Shown here piece by piece: positions 27,450-35,050 of a DNA stretch of 36,845 bases (position 1 is the first letter of the stretch; the number at the start of each line of letters is the position of its first letter). Source of the DNA: an uncultured Schlesneria sp. (GTDB lineage: Bacteria; Planctomycetota; Planctomycetia; Planctomycetales; Planctomycetaceae); assembly GCA_903858935.1 (NCBI GenBank), contig CAIOKO010000071.1, positions 1-36,845 on the forward strand, in the 5' to 3' direction. The notes beneath the pieces were generated by a model, which saw only the letters and a list, made by a program, of their open reading frames with translations, was not told the DNA's origin and did not search any database. The position numbers and the translations under genes were made by a program.

Positions 27450-27885
27450 AAATGTCGAGCGACGAGCCGTCGTATCAACTCTTGAGGAACTTGACGTCGG
27501 AAGTGTCGCCAAAGTTCCTCGGGTTCATGGAGCGGTAGCTCCTGGCGAACCGCTTGTAGCGGCTCTTGAGGAACTTGACATTTTATGTGTCGTAAAAGCT
27601 CCTCTGGTTCATGGAGCGTAAGTTCCTGGCGAGCCGCCTGAGGCGGCTCACTACTTGCGACGAAAACACCTTTCTTACAGGCCGAATGCCTGCTCCACAA
27701 AACAGGCGATAGCCGAGTGGCTGCATCTTTTGTTCGCTGACGCTCAAGCTGGCGTTGTCAGCGTGTCGCCGAAATCAGTTCGTAAGAACATTCGGCAATC
27801 TTTAGATTTTCTTTCAATAAATCGATCGAATTTAGCCGATATTCCGATTGCGTAGATTGTATCGATCAAATTGGAAGGTCTGAAA
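27450..27885. repeat. Intergenic region with 84-bp tandem repeat
   Basis: Two 84-bp units lie head to tail at 27479-27562 and 27563-27646, both beginning CTCTTGAGGAACTTGAC. Each ends in a palindrome, of which the second is perfect (GAGCCGCC-TGA-GGCGGCTC, 27631-27649 region). Because 84 is a multiple of three, open frames run through the array on both strands, but none has a start site or domain that convinces me. The stretch 27650-27885 shows nothing further except GGAAGG at 27873-27878, the ribosome-binding site of the next gene. Confidence 0.75.
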
Positions 27886-29160
27886 ATGGCGGGTTCCCGT
27901 AAGACTTGGTCACTTCTCGTTGCCGATCCCTCGTTGATTTTCGGATTAATCAGCACTGGAATTTTTTATTCAATCATCCTGCAACCAGGGATGAGCGAAA
28001 CACAGCTGGCCCGATTTACTTCAGAACATGCTGTTGAATATGTCATCGTGACCCTGTTTTTCTGGGGCATGGTCGACATCATCATGAAGTTGTCGTCTCT
28101 CCCCTGGGCGTATATTGCCGCTTGTCATGAATGGTTGCCCGCGCGGACAGGACGTGAGCCAGCCTCGAAGGCTCGTGAACTTCTGGATCACATTCGTCAG
28201 AACCCCGCCTGGATGCTGGCATCCTGCACGGGACGCAGGCTGGTGCACGCCTTGAGTCTTGTCGCCGAAAAAGGGGCATCAGACGACTATCGCGAGCAAT
28301 TGCAGCATCTTGCCGACATGGACGATCAGGAACTGCACGCGAAATATACCGTACTTCGTTTTGTGATCTCGGTGACGCCGATCCTGGGGTTCCTTGGTAC
28401 CGTCGTTCACTTCGGCTCAGCCATTGGTAGCTTCTCGTTCGAGAACATGGATGAAAAGTTACCGGAAATCGTGGCGGGTATGGGAACGGCGTTTAATACG
28501 ACGAGCGTTGCTCTTGCGACAGCGATGACAATGATGTTTGCGATGTTCCTTTGTGAACGACTTGATCAAAGTATCGTGGCGACAACCGATCGGTTGATCG
28601 ACCGGGAACTGCTTCATCGGTTTGAAACTCAGGATGCGAATTTCGGCCCGTTCTTGTCGGTCATTCAAGACGCAAACCGTGCGACTTTAGACCAGATCTC
28701 CCAGACGTTGCACGAGCAGGTCAGAACGTGGGCACAAAGTCTTGATGTCCTGTTCGGGCATTTTCAGGAACGACAGCAACAAGAGTCTGTTCGGGGTCAA
28801 GCAGCACTCGATGCACTGCAACAACGGCAAGAAGCTTACGAAGCAGCTCGAGAAGAACAATTCCAGCAACTGGTCTCGCTCGTCGAAGCCCGACAGGAAC
28901 AGAGCTGGAAACAGCTTCAGACGACGCTCGAACGTGCGTCGCTGTTCCGAGAAGAGATTGGTGAGCTGACGAAGGCCCTCAATGCAATCGCTCACGGTGA
29001 AGGACGGCTGATTGAATTGCAGGCGACTCTTTCCGATAACCTGCGAGTCTTGCACGAATCGAGTCAGATGGATTCGGCGTTGCACGGACTGACCGCCGCG
29101 ATCCACCTGATGACCACGCGAAACCGACAGATTAACCTGTCAGATGCAGCCGCCGCGTAA
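27886..29160 (+). CDS. MotA/TolQ/ExbB-type proton channel protein with coiled-coil tail
   Basis: About 424 residues. Hydrophobic segments are at about 15-37, 52-72, 160-182 and 205-228. The last two carry the family hallmarks SVTPILGFLGTVVHF and MGTAFNTTSVALATAMTMMF. The region between the second and third segments is a cytoplasmic loop of about 90 residues. The C-terminal 190 residues are a Gln/Glu/Arg-rich coiled coil (QERQQQESVRGQAALDALQQ). Such proteins form pentameric proton-driven stators with a MotB/TolR/ExbD partner. No partner gene is seen on either side. The long tail recalls ZorA of Zorya defence, but no zorB or effector gene is present. The frame begins at a TTG (27871), but the ATG at 27886 has GGAAGG 7 bases upstream. 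Confidence 0.88.
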   Translation: MAGSRKTWSLLVADPSLIFGLISTGIFYSIILQPGMSETQLARFTSEHAVEYVIVTLFFWGMVDIIMKLSSLPWAYIAACHEWLPARTGREPASKARELLDHIRQNPAWMLASCTGRRLVHALSLVAEKGASDDYREQLQHLADMDDQELHAKYTVLRFVISVTPILGFLGTVVHFGSAIGSFSFENMDEKLPEIVAGMGTAFNTTSVALATAMTMMFAMFLCERLDQSIVATTDRLIDRELLHRFETQDANFGPFLSVIQDANRATLDQISQTLHEQVRTWAQSLDVLFGHFQERQQQESVRGQAALDALQQRQEAYEAAREEQFQQLVSLVEARQEQSWKQLQTTLERASLFREEIGELTKALNAIAHGEGRLIELQATLSDNLRVLHESSQMDSALHGLTAAIHLMTTRNRQINLSDAAAA

Positions 29161-29181
29161 GTAATCGATGAGCAGAATCCC

Positions 29182-29220
29182 GTGCCACTGCTTCCGAGGT
29201 CTTCGGAGAAGCCGTGGCAC
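29182..29220. terminator. Bidirectional hairpin between convergent genes
   Basis: GTGCCAC (29182-29188) pairs with GTGGCAC (29214-29220), with further pairing of the inner CTTC/GAAG segments. It lies 21 bases after the channel gene and 25 bases beyond the end of the convergent aminotransferase gene, so it is well placed to end both transcripts. The arms belong to the same family as 14823-14941. Confidence 0.6.
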
Positions 29221-29245
29221 TTGAATTAAGACGCTTGACGAAGCT

Positions 29246-30451
29246 CTAGCCAAGAAATGATTCGATGGCGTCCAAGCCTGCTTTCAGCAGTTCGAGGCTC
29301 GTCGCGAACGACAGTCGTACATAACCCGGTGCTCCGAATGCATCTCCGGTGACCAAGGCGACGTGTCCCTTTTCAAGAAGGGCGGTGCAGAAGTCGGTCG
29401 CATTATCGACTTTGATTCCGCCGGGTAACTGCTTACCGAAGCAGGAACTGACATTGAAAAATGCGTAGAAGGCACCACCGGGTTCGGCGAACGTGATTCC
29501 ATACTTCGCACGCCATGGCCGCATTCGTTCCATGACATAGTTGCGTCGTTTTTCAAATTCGACACGCATTGCTTCAACGCTTTCCTGTGGGCCGTTGAGT
29601 GCTTCGACCGCGGCGTATTGGCTGATGCTGCAAGGATTTGATGTTTCCTGGCTTTGTAGATTGTCCATCGCCTTGATGACCTCGACTGGCCCGATTGTCC
29701 AGCCGATTCGCCATCCGGTCATCGCATAAGCCTTACTCACGCCGCTGACAATGATTGTTCGCGCGGCGACTTCCGGGCCAAAGCTGGCAAAGCACCGGAA
29801 TTCAGTCGGGGGATAGATCAGCTTTTCATAGATTTCATCGGATAGAACAAGCAGATTTTTTTCGACAGCAACTCGCGCCAACGCTTCCAGTTGAGCCACT
29901 GGATATGTGGATCCTGTCGGGTTCGAAGGATTGTTCAGCATCAGCAATCGTGTTTTTGGCGTGATTGCATTCACAAACTGTTCTGCCGACATGCAGAAAC
30001 CACTGGCTTCCGTGGTATTCACCAGGACTGGAATTGCCCCTGCCAATTCGACCAGAGCGCTATAGCTGACCCAATACGGTGCGGGAATAATCACTTCGTC
30101 GCCGGGCCCACAAAGTGACGCGATCACATTGTGAATTGAGTGCTTGGCACCGTTGGAGATCAGTACTTGATTTGGCTTGAATTGAAGGCCGTAATCTCGC
30201 AAGTACGCGTTGCAGACCGCTTGCTTCAATTCGGGGATTCCCCCTGAGGGGGTGTAGTGCGTATGTCCCGCGTTCATCGCTGCGATTGCCGCCTCGCGAA
30301 CGTTGGCGGGAGTGATGAAGTCAGGCTCCCCCAAGGTGAAGTCGAGTACGTTGACCCCTTTCGACTTAAGTTCTTTCGCCTTGGCGGCTGCCGCGAGTGT
30401 GGCCGATGGCTTCAGGTTTTGCAGGGCAGGGGACAGAGCAATAGGACTCAT
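29246..30451 (-). CDS. aspC: Aspartate aminotransferase, class I PLP enzyme
   Basis: About 401 residues, normal for the I-gamma aspartate/prephenate aminotransferase group, which moves the amino group of aspartate to 2-oxoglutarate using PLP. Signatures are LDFTLGEPDFITP, HTHYTPSGGIPELK, NGAKHSIHN, IIPAPYWVSYSALV, LNNPSNPTGSTY, LSDEIYEKLIY and the PLP lysine in SGVSKAYAMTGWRIGW (about residue 239), with the substrate Arg region YVRLSFATS near the end. The frame is open from 30487; the ATG at 30451 (MSPIALSPALQNLKPSAT) is the usual family start. It is convergent with the channel gene. Cytosolic; aspB is the alternative symbol. Confidence 0.95.
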   Translation of the reverse strand: MSPIALSPALQNLKPSATLAAAAKAKELKSKGVNVLDFTLGEPDFITPANVREAAIAAMNAGHTHYTPSGGIPELKQAVCNAYLRDYGLQFKPNQVLISNGAKHSIHNVIASLCGPGDEVIIPAPYWVSYSALVELAGAIPVLVNTTEASGFCMSAEQFVNAITPKTRLLMLNNPSNPTGSTYPVAQLEALARVAVEKNLLVLSDEIYEKLIYPPTEFRCFASFGPEVAARTIIVSGVSKAYAMTGWRIGWTIGPVEVIKAMDNLQSQETSNPCSISQYAAVEALNGPQESVEAMRVEFEKRRNYVMERMRPWRAKYGITFAEPGGAFYAFFNVSSCFGKQLPGGIKVDNATDFCTALLEKGHVALVTGDAFGAPGYVRLSFATSLELLKAGLDAIESFLG

Positions 30452-30673
30452 GAATGACAATTTCCGGGAACAATTCTTGGCAACCAATCAACTCGAACCG
30501 AAATGATTGTTCTGGCAGTACGCACGTGCGTCAAGGCATCGGGCTGTGGGTAGGAATCGCCTTCGAGCGAAAGACCCTGGAATTCCGTTCGCGTTTCCGT
30601 GATCGATTTTAACGGTAAAACCGGTGGTTTAATCAACGCCATCATCGCAATCACCAATAAAGTGTTGGCCTGG

Positions 30674-30975
30674 TTGGTAAAGTTGGCCATGTTCCGTGTT
30701 TTATAGGCCTTTTTGCAGGTTTGAAGTTGGCCAACTATGCTAAAACGCTGTGCGAGCGGCCTTCTGACCCCACACAGGAATTCGACCGCAGGTATCCTCT
30801 TTTCTTCCAACAGTGCAGATTAGCTTAGATGAGTGTTCCAAAACTCATCAAATTTCAGAAATTCCCGTCCCGCCAGAGTTCGTAAAAAAGTTGACCAAGT
30901 TGGTAAAGTTGGCCAAGTTCCCTTTTTTATAGGCTTTTTGAGATGTTGAAGTTGGCCAAATTGGTCAAGTTTCTT
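30674..30975 (+). repeat. Direct pair of 9-bp-period AAGTTGGCC repeats
   Basis: Both copies contain TTGGTAAAGTTGGCCA, then GTTCC, a TTTTATAGGC spacer with a T-run, and TTGAAGTTGGCCAA. They start 226 bases apart. In the right copy AAGTTGACC, AAGTTGGTA, AAGTTGGCC and AAGTTCCC follow one another every 9 bases. Confidence 0.75.
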
Positions 30976-31037
30976 TCACTGTTGCCAGCTTGCTTCCAGC
31001 GATCGCAATGAACGCAGGAAAAGTCGAAAGAGGGTAG

Positions 31038-31070
31038 GGAACACTAATCTACGCTAATTTTCACCAATCA
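31038..31070 (+). repeat. 10-bp-period ACTAAT repeat, copy 4
   Basis: GGAACACTAATCTACGCTAA followed by TTTTCACCAATC, related to copies at 8888, 21161 and 21249. The 10-base spacing is kept. Confidence 0.7.
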
Positions 31071-31198
31071 GAAAAACTGCGGTTGTTCGCGGCCGCCCGG
31101 GCCCCGCACAAGACGAAGGTCTCCTGAGATTCTCTTCCCTTCGCGCCCTTCTCGCCCTTCTGTTCAAAAATCTTCTCTTCCGTTCCGCGACAATCCAG

Positions 31199-31697
31199 CC
31201 GCCGCGAAAAATGGTGTCAAAGTTTGTTCGAGTTCGACCGACTTCGACCATTTCCCGTAATTCGTAGTGTTTTTGCGGTCGTTTCCCCGTTTTTTTGGGG
31301 TGTTCGAGTTTGTTCGAGTTCGACTCAGTTCGACTCAGTTCGAATCCTATCATTCCTTTCGGGCGAGCCGGGAAGCGTAAGCCCTTGGACTCTTTGTTCT
31401 CTTCCGTGCTGCTGTAATCACGCCGCCGCGAAAAATGGTGTCAAAGTTTGTTCGAGTTCGTCCGACTTCGACCATTCCCCATAATTCGTAGTGTTTTTGC
31501 GGTCGTTTCCCCGTTTTTTTGGCGTGTTCGAGTTTGTTGGAGTTCGACTCAGTTCGAATCCTATCATTCCTTTCGGGCGAGCCGGGAGGCGTAAGCCCTC
31601 GGACTCTTTGTTCTCTTACTTTCTGCTGTAATCACGCTCTGGGAAATTCGGTGTCAAAGTTCACCTGAGTTCGCGCGACTTCGAACGATTCGCCTGT
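31199..31697 (+). repeat. 224-bp tandem repeat, 2.3 copies
   Basis: Copy 1 begins at 31199 and copy 2 at 31423, both with CCGCCGCGAAAAATGGTGTC. A shortened, diverged third copy starts near 31651 (GTGTCAAAGTTCACC). Each copy contains GTTCGAGTTCGAC motifs and an inner 10-bp unit GTTCGACTCA, present twice in copy 1 and once in copy 2, so units are gained or lost. The copies also share CGTAGTGTTTTTGCGGTCG and TTCGGGCGAGCCGGGA. Confidence 0.85.
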
Positions 31698-32287
31698 CGA
31701 GAGAACGCTCTCCTGACCCGGCAGAGACTCGACCCCACCCGCAAGGCAAGCAACGATCCGCCACGGATCAGCCCGCACCGGTCGACGGCTGCGGGGGCGA
31801 TCCGTTTAAAATTGATTTCCGAGATGTCAAAGATCGATTGCCGTCGTCAGGTTCTGATCACAGAAATTCCAGGCGAGCCAGGAATATCGATCCTCAGATT
31901 CTTCGTTTCTTGACCCTCTGTGTAGCAAGAGGCGATATAAAAATACAAATTAAAATGTCGTTAGTCAATGGGAAGATGGAGATGTTTTCTTAATGTTTGG
32001 AAGGTGGTCATGAAATTCGTTTTTTGCGGGTTCGATTTTCCAGAAGGACAAAGAAACAGAGATGCGTCCAATTAATCGTTGAAAAGCGCATTTGCCTTGG
32101 GATCTTCTCGTTGGCATTTCGCGAACAGCGAGCCAAGCTCCAGGTGAATGATCTTTCACGTTCTCAATCGTGGAAATGCCCGGGATTGGATTTTCGACGA
32201 TGACGCGGATTATGCTTCATTCGAATTTTATGCCCCAGGCCGGTCCCACGACCTGACTTTGACGGGCAGGCCAATTGGAGGATTATC

Positions 32288-33559
32288 ATGACGCGAATTG
32301 TTTTCATTGTGCTCGTCGTGGCGCTGATCGCCTCGAGCATTTCTGACGCAACTGCGAATTGCCATTTATTCGGCCAGGACGATGGGATGCCTTCGGTGCC
32401 GAAGGCCGGTGAGCCCAGTCGGCCTGCCTCAGTCGGCTCGAAGCCGTCCGAGAATCGGCCTGACAAACAAGGGATCAGTTCGTTCTCGGAAATCGATGTC
32501 TTCACTATGAAGTCGGAGGGATATCCGCGATTTCGTATCCCTGCTGTCATCGCCACCACTAAAGGGACTCTTCTCGCGTTTTGTGAAGGCCGCACGGGGG
32601 GCGACAGCGGCGATATTGATCTCGTCTGCAAGCGCTCTACCGACGGCGGCAAGACCTGGGGGGATCTTCAGGTGGTTTGGAACGATGGCAAAAATACCTG
32701 CGGCAACCCTGCACCCGTGGTCGATCGTGACACTGGAAAAGTCTGGCTCTTCATGACGTGGAATCTTGGGTCGGACGACGAAAAAGCCATCATGGAAGGC
32801 ACGAGCAAAGACGTGCGTCATGTTTACGTGACATCCTCTGTCGACGATGGCAAGACTTGGGCCGTGCCTGAAAAACTCAACGACGTGCGCCAGGAGAAGT
32901 GGCGCTGGTACGCGACAGGTCCCGGCAATGGAATTCAGTTGATCGCTGGCAAACATCAAGGAAGCCTGGTCATCCCGTGCAATCACTCCGATCATTCGGG
33001 CTTGGGGCATCCTTACCGCAGCCATGTCGTGTACTCCGACGATCACGGCACGACTTGGAAAATCGGAGGCATTGAGGAAGACCGGACCAACGAGTCTGCC
33101 GTGGTCGAACTCGTCGGTGAACGCATCCTCCACACGATGCGCTCCTATCACGGAAAGAATTGCCGCGCGATGGCGGTCAGCCAGGATGGGGGTGAGTCCT
33201 GGGGAAAAGTCTATCTCGACGAGGCACTTGACACTCCCGTGTGTCAGGCAAGCGTGCTGCGATACTCGTGGCCTGCGGATAAGGAGTCGGACGGCAAGAG
33301 TCGCCTGCTCTTTTGTAGCCCCGCCGGGAAGGCGCGCGACCACTTAACGGTCTGGATCAGCCACGACGAAGGTCAGTCATGGCCGCTCCGGAAGGAGATC
33401 TACCAAGGGGGCTCGGGTTATTCCAGTCTGGTCCTCCTTCCGAACCGCAACGTCGGCGTGTTCTTTGAAAAGGACGGCTCGAAATCGCTGACGTTCGCGA
33501 CTGTCTCTCTCGGCTGGCTGGAGGGGCAGGGAGTGGAATCCGAACCGAAAGATCGTTGA
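32288..33559 (+). CDS. Exported sialidase (exo-alpha-sialidase, GH33-like)
   Basis: A 423-residue secreted enzyme expected to release terminal sialic acid from glycans. The signal peptide (FIVLVVALIASSISDATA) is followed by a Pro/Ser-rich linker, then the sialidase FRIP-type motif FRIP (in YPRFRIPAVI, about residues 79-88) with its substrate Arg. Five Asp-box repeats follow: STDGGKTW, SVDDGKTW, SDDHGTTW, SQDGGESW and SHDEGQSW. YRSHVVYSDDHG, ESAVVEL and GYSSLVLLPN match the catalytic-domain layout (Glu nucleophile partner, late Tyr). GGAGG lies 6 bases before the ATG. It stands alone between repeat-rich gaps. Codon endings look richer in C than in neighbouring genes, which may hint at horizontal transfer. 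Confidence 0.93.
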   Translation: MTRIVFIVLVVALIASSISDATANCHLFGQDDGMPSVPKAGEPSRPASVGSKPSENRPDKQGISSFSEIDVFTMKSEGYPRFRIPAVIATTKGTLLAFCEGRTGGDSGDIDLVCKRSTDGGKTWGDLQVVWNDGKNTCGNPAPVVDRDTGKVWLFMTWNLGSDDEKAIMEGTSKDVRHVYVTSSVDDGKTWAVPEKLNDVRQEKWRWYATGPGNGIQLIAGKHQGSLVIPCNHSDHSGLGHPYRSHVVYSDDHGTTWKIGGIEEDRTNESAVVELVGERILHTMRSYHGKNCRAMAVSQDGGESWGKVYLDEALDTPVCQASVLRYSWPADKESDGKSRLLFCSPAGKARDHLTVWISHDEGQSWPLRKEIYQGGSGYSSLVLLPNRNVGVFFEKDGSKSLTFATVSLGWLEGQGVESEPKDR

Positions 33560-33582
33560 AAGACCGCTGCAGATTGGAGGCA

Positions 33583-33622
33583 GTGCCGTGGGGACATGGA
33601 ATGGCTATGAGGGGCACGGCAC
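33583..33622 (+). terminator. Hairpin after sialidase gene
   Basis: GTGCCGTG (33583-33590) pairs perfectly with CACGGCAC (33615-33622), 24 bases beyond the sialidase stop. The loop is long (24 bases) and no strong T-run follows, so the terminator role is tentative. The arms resemble the GTGCCAC repeat family. Confidence 0.4.
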
Positions 33623-33721
33623 GTTCTCGGCTCTAAATTAACGGCATCAACCGCGAAACGCCGTGCGCCATACCCAAAGCAGGCCGTCCTTCAGGCCCAT
33701 CGGGGCCGGTGATTCCCCGAG

Positions 33722-33924
33722 CCAGGGTCGTAGGTCCGCCGGAGACTCTGGTGATTGGTCAACAGAAATGGAAGGAGGCCTGTAAGGCCGGCCGTTCGGT
33801 TGCCTTCTGTCACCATCGCGGCTCGATAAACTGTACGACGTCTTGAGGGAACTGGCGGCCCTTCAGGCCTTATCTCTTGATCAATGTACGGTACCAGGGC
33901 CCTCCGGAAGACCTCCGACCCTGG
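33722..33924. repeat. Inverted repeat pair, MITE-like or structured RNA
   Basis: The arm 33722-33751 (beginning CCAGGGTCGTAGG) and the arm 33894-33924 (ending CTCCGACCCTGG) are imperfect reverse complements enclosing about 140 bases. Each arm is itself close to a palindrome (CCAGGG...CCCTGG). Inside are small hairpins such as GGCC-TGTAA-GGCC. No open frame of interest is enclosed. Confidence 0.55.
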
Positions 33925-34647
33925 CTTATTTGAACTGCTGACCCGTTGGGTCGCAAGAACGCGATCTTGCCTCATCACTAACGGTTGACGGCACTGTGTG
34001 ATCAGCACTTGATGAACTTGTACCGGGATCAATGCCATTGATTGAGTATTCCGACTGCCACAGGCTTCAATTCGATAAAAATCTCGAAATAATCGTTACA
34101 AACGGAGAATTTTACCAAATCGATCAGGCTTGACTTGCCGATGATTCTGGTGCCGAAACTTGAGGCTTGAACTGCCGGAGCAATTCGGAAGGGGCGTCCT
34201 GTTGTCGGCGAATGTTGCTGTCTGAAGACTGGTTTCCGCTTCTTATTTCGGAATCTCAATCGATGCGGTATTTGCGAAGTGACGCTCGATTTTGCCAATC
34301 TGGTTCTTCAGTGATGCGTTTGAAAACGCAGTATCAAGCTTCTTTCCCTTACGAATACATGTCACCAGGTGTCGCGGGGAGTTACGTCGTTGAGACAGTT
34401 CCAGGCGTATTCCAGTTGCGGAATGGTCAGTTTGGACAAAGTCTTGTGGTTCAACAGATTCCGCTTGACGTAATTTCCGAACAGACCTACGATCCGACCC
34501 AGTTGGTGAGCACTAAGTTTCAAGGACGAAATATCACTCTTCATTGAGTGTCGCGATTTCGAGTTGTCTTTCTCAATGGGTACCAAAGAGAGACAGCAAG
34601 TTTTCCGATCAGGTGCCCGAAGTTCTTCCCCAAAGGAGCCAAGGATT

Positions 34648-34788
34648 ATGGCCACGAAAAAAGCTGCCCCAGCCAAGACAACCGCCAAGGCCACCACGAA
34701 GGCCGCTAAGCCAGCCAAGCCAGCGAAGTCGCCAAAGGCTAAGCCAGCGACCAAGTCGCCAAAGGCCAAGCCAGCTGCTAAGAAGTAA
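34648..34788 (+). CDS. Small Lys/Ala-rich histone H1-like protein
   Basis: A 46-residue peptide made almost only of Lys, Ala, Pro, Thr and Ser: it begins MATKKAAPAKTTAK and contains KPAKPAKSPKAKPATKSPKA with a repeated KSPKAKPA unit. This is the composition of histone H1/Hc1-like DNA-binding tails of bacteria, including planctomycetes and chlamydiae. AAGGAG lies 9 bases before the ATG. The same frame is open further upstream to 34564, but that part has ordinary composition. A strong terminator follows. It is probably a nucleoid-associated protein, but it is too short and simple for a certain assignment. Confidence 0.7.
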   Translation: MATKKAAPAKTTAKATTKAAKPAKPAKSPKAKPATKSPKAKPAAKK

Positions 34789-34819
34789 GCAGCCTTTGCT
34801 TGACATGCTACAACAATCC

Positions 34820-34850
34820 CAACAGGCCGGAACATTGTTCCGGCCTGTTG
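34820..34850. terminator. Perfect hairpin after histone-like gene
   Basis: CAACAGGCCGGAAC (34820-34833) and GTTCCGGCCTGTTG (34837-34850) pair over 14 bases except for the closing C/G ends, with loop ATT. It lies 31 bases after the stop codon and is followed by TGTTCTTTGG. The stem is very stable, though the T-run is weak. Confidence 0.8.
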
Positions 34851-35050
34851 TGTTCTTTGGCAGACAGACGTAACGGTCTCGGCGGAAAATCTTGCAGGGT
34901 CTCGGCTTCAGATTGATTTTGATATGATCACTGTCCAATCATCACATAACAGATTCAGACATTTCGGATGTCCGTAGCCTCAGGCCGATTGATCTGCTCG
35001 GCAAGACTTCGCTCAATTCTTTTGTCCTTGCGAAAGCAGGGCCAGCTTCG

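Larger units (their letters stand above)
30488..32287. repeat. 1.8-kb repeat-rich intergenic region
   Basis: No gene is supported on either strand. From left to right it contains two copies of a TTGGTAAAGTTGGCC repeat (30674 and 30900 onward), one 10-bp-period ACTAAT repeat (31038-31070), a 224-bp tandem repeat (31199-31697), and plain sequence from about 31700 to 32270. The last 15 bases hold the ribosome-binding site of the sialidase gene (GGAGG, 32277-32281). Confidence 0.7.
33560..34647. other. Mostly non-coding region with inverted repeats
   Basis: Two structured pieces are visible: a terminator-like hairpin at 33583-33622 and a pair of about 30-bp inverted arms at 33722-33751 and 33894-33924. 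An open frame on the plus strand (34167-34547, 126 codons) has no recognisable domain and no ribosome-binding site, and the minus strand offers a frame of 89 codons (34029-34298). I do not call either as a gene, though the former cannot be excluded. Confidence 0.5.

Noticed and set aside
27209-27700. Minus-strand open frame with 28-residue repeats
   Set aside because: It runs antisense through the flavoprotein gene and the 84-bp tandem repeat; there is no start signal and no recognisable domain.
27886-29160. Zorya defence system based on ZorA-like architecture
   Set aside because: No ZorB (MotB/OmpA-like) gene and no ZorC, ZorD or ZorE gene occurs on either side; kept only as an orphan channel.
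31199-31697. Possible CRISPR array
   Set aside because: The repeat unit is about 224 bp, contains nested 10-bp units and has no regular short spacers; no cas gene is in the window.
32429-33343. Long minus-strand open frame opposite the sialidase gene
   Set aside because: The plus strand has a signal peptide, ribosome-binding site and five Asp boxes; the minus frame has no recognisable domain.
34362-34835. Minus-strand open frame of 157 codons with Gly/Ala/Leu repeats
   Set aside because: It is the antisense of the Lys/Ala-rich histone-like gene and starts inside the downstream terminator region; its hydrophobic look comes from reading that repeat backwards.
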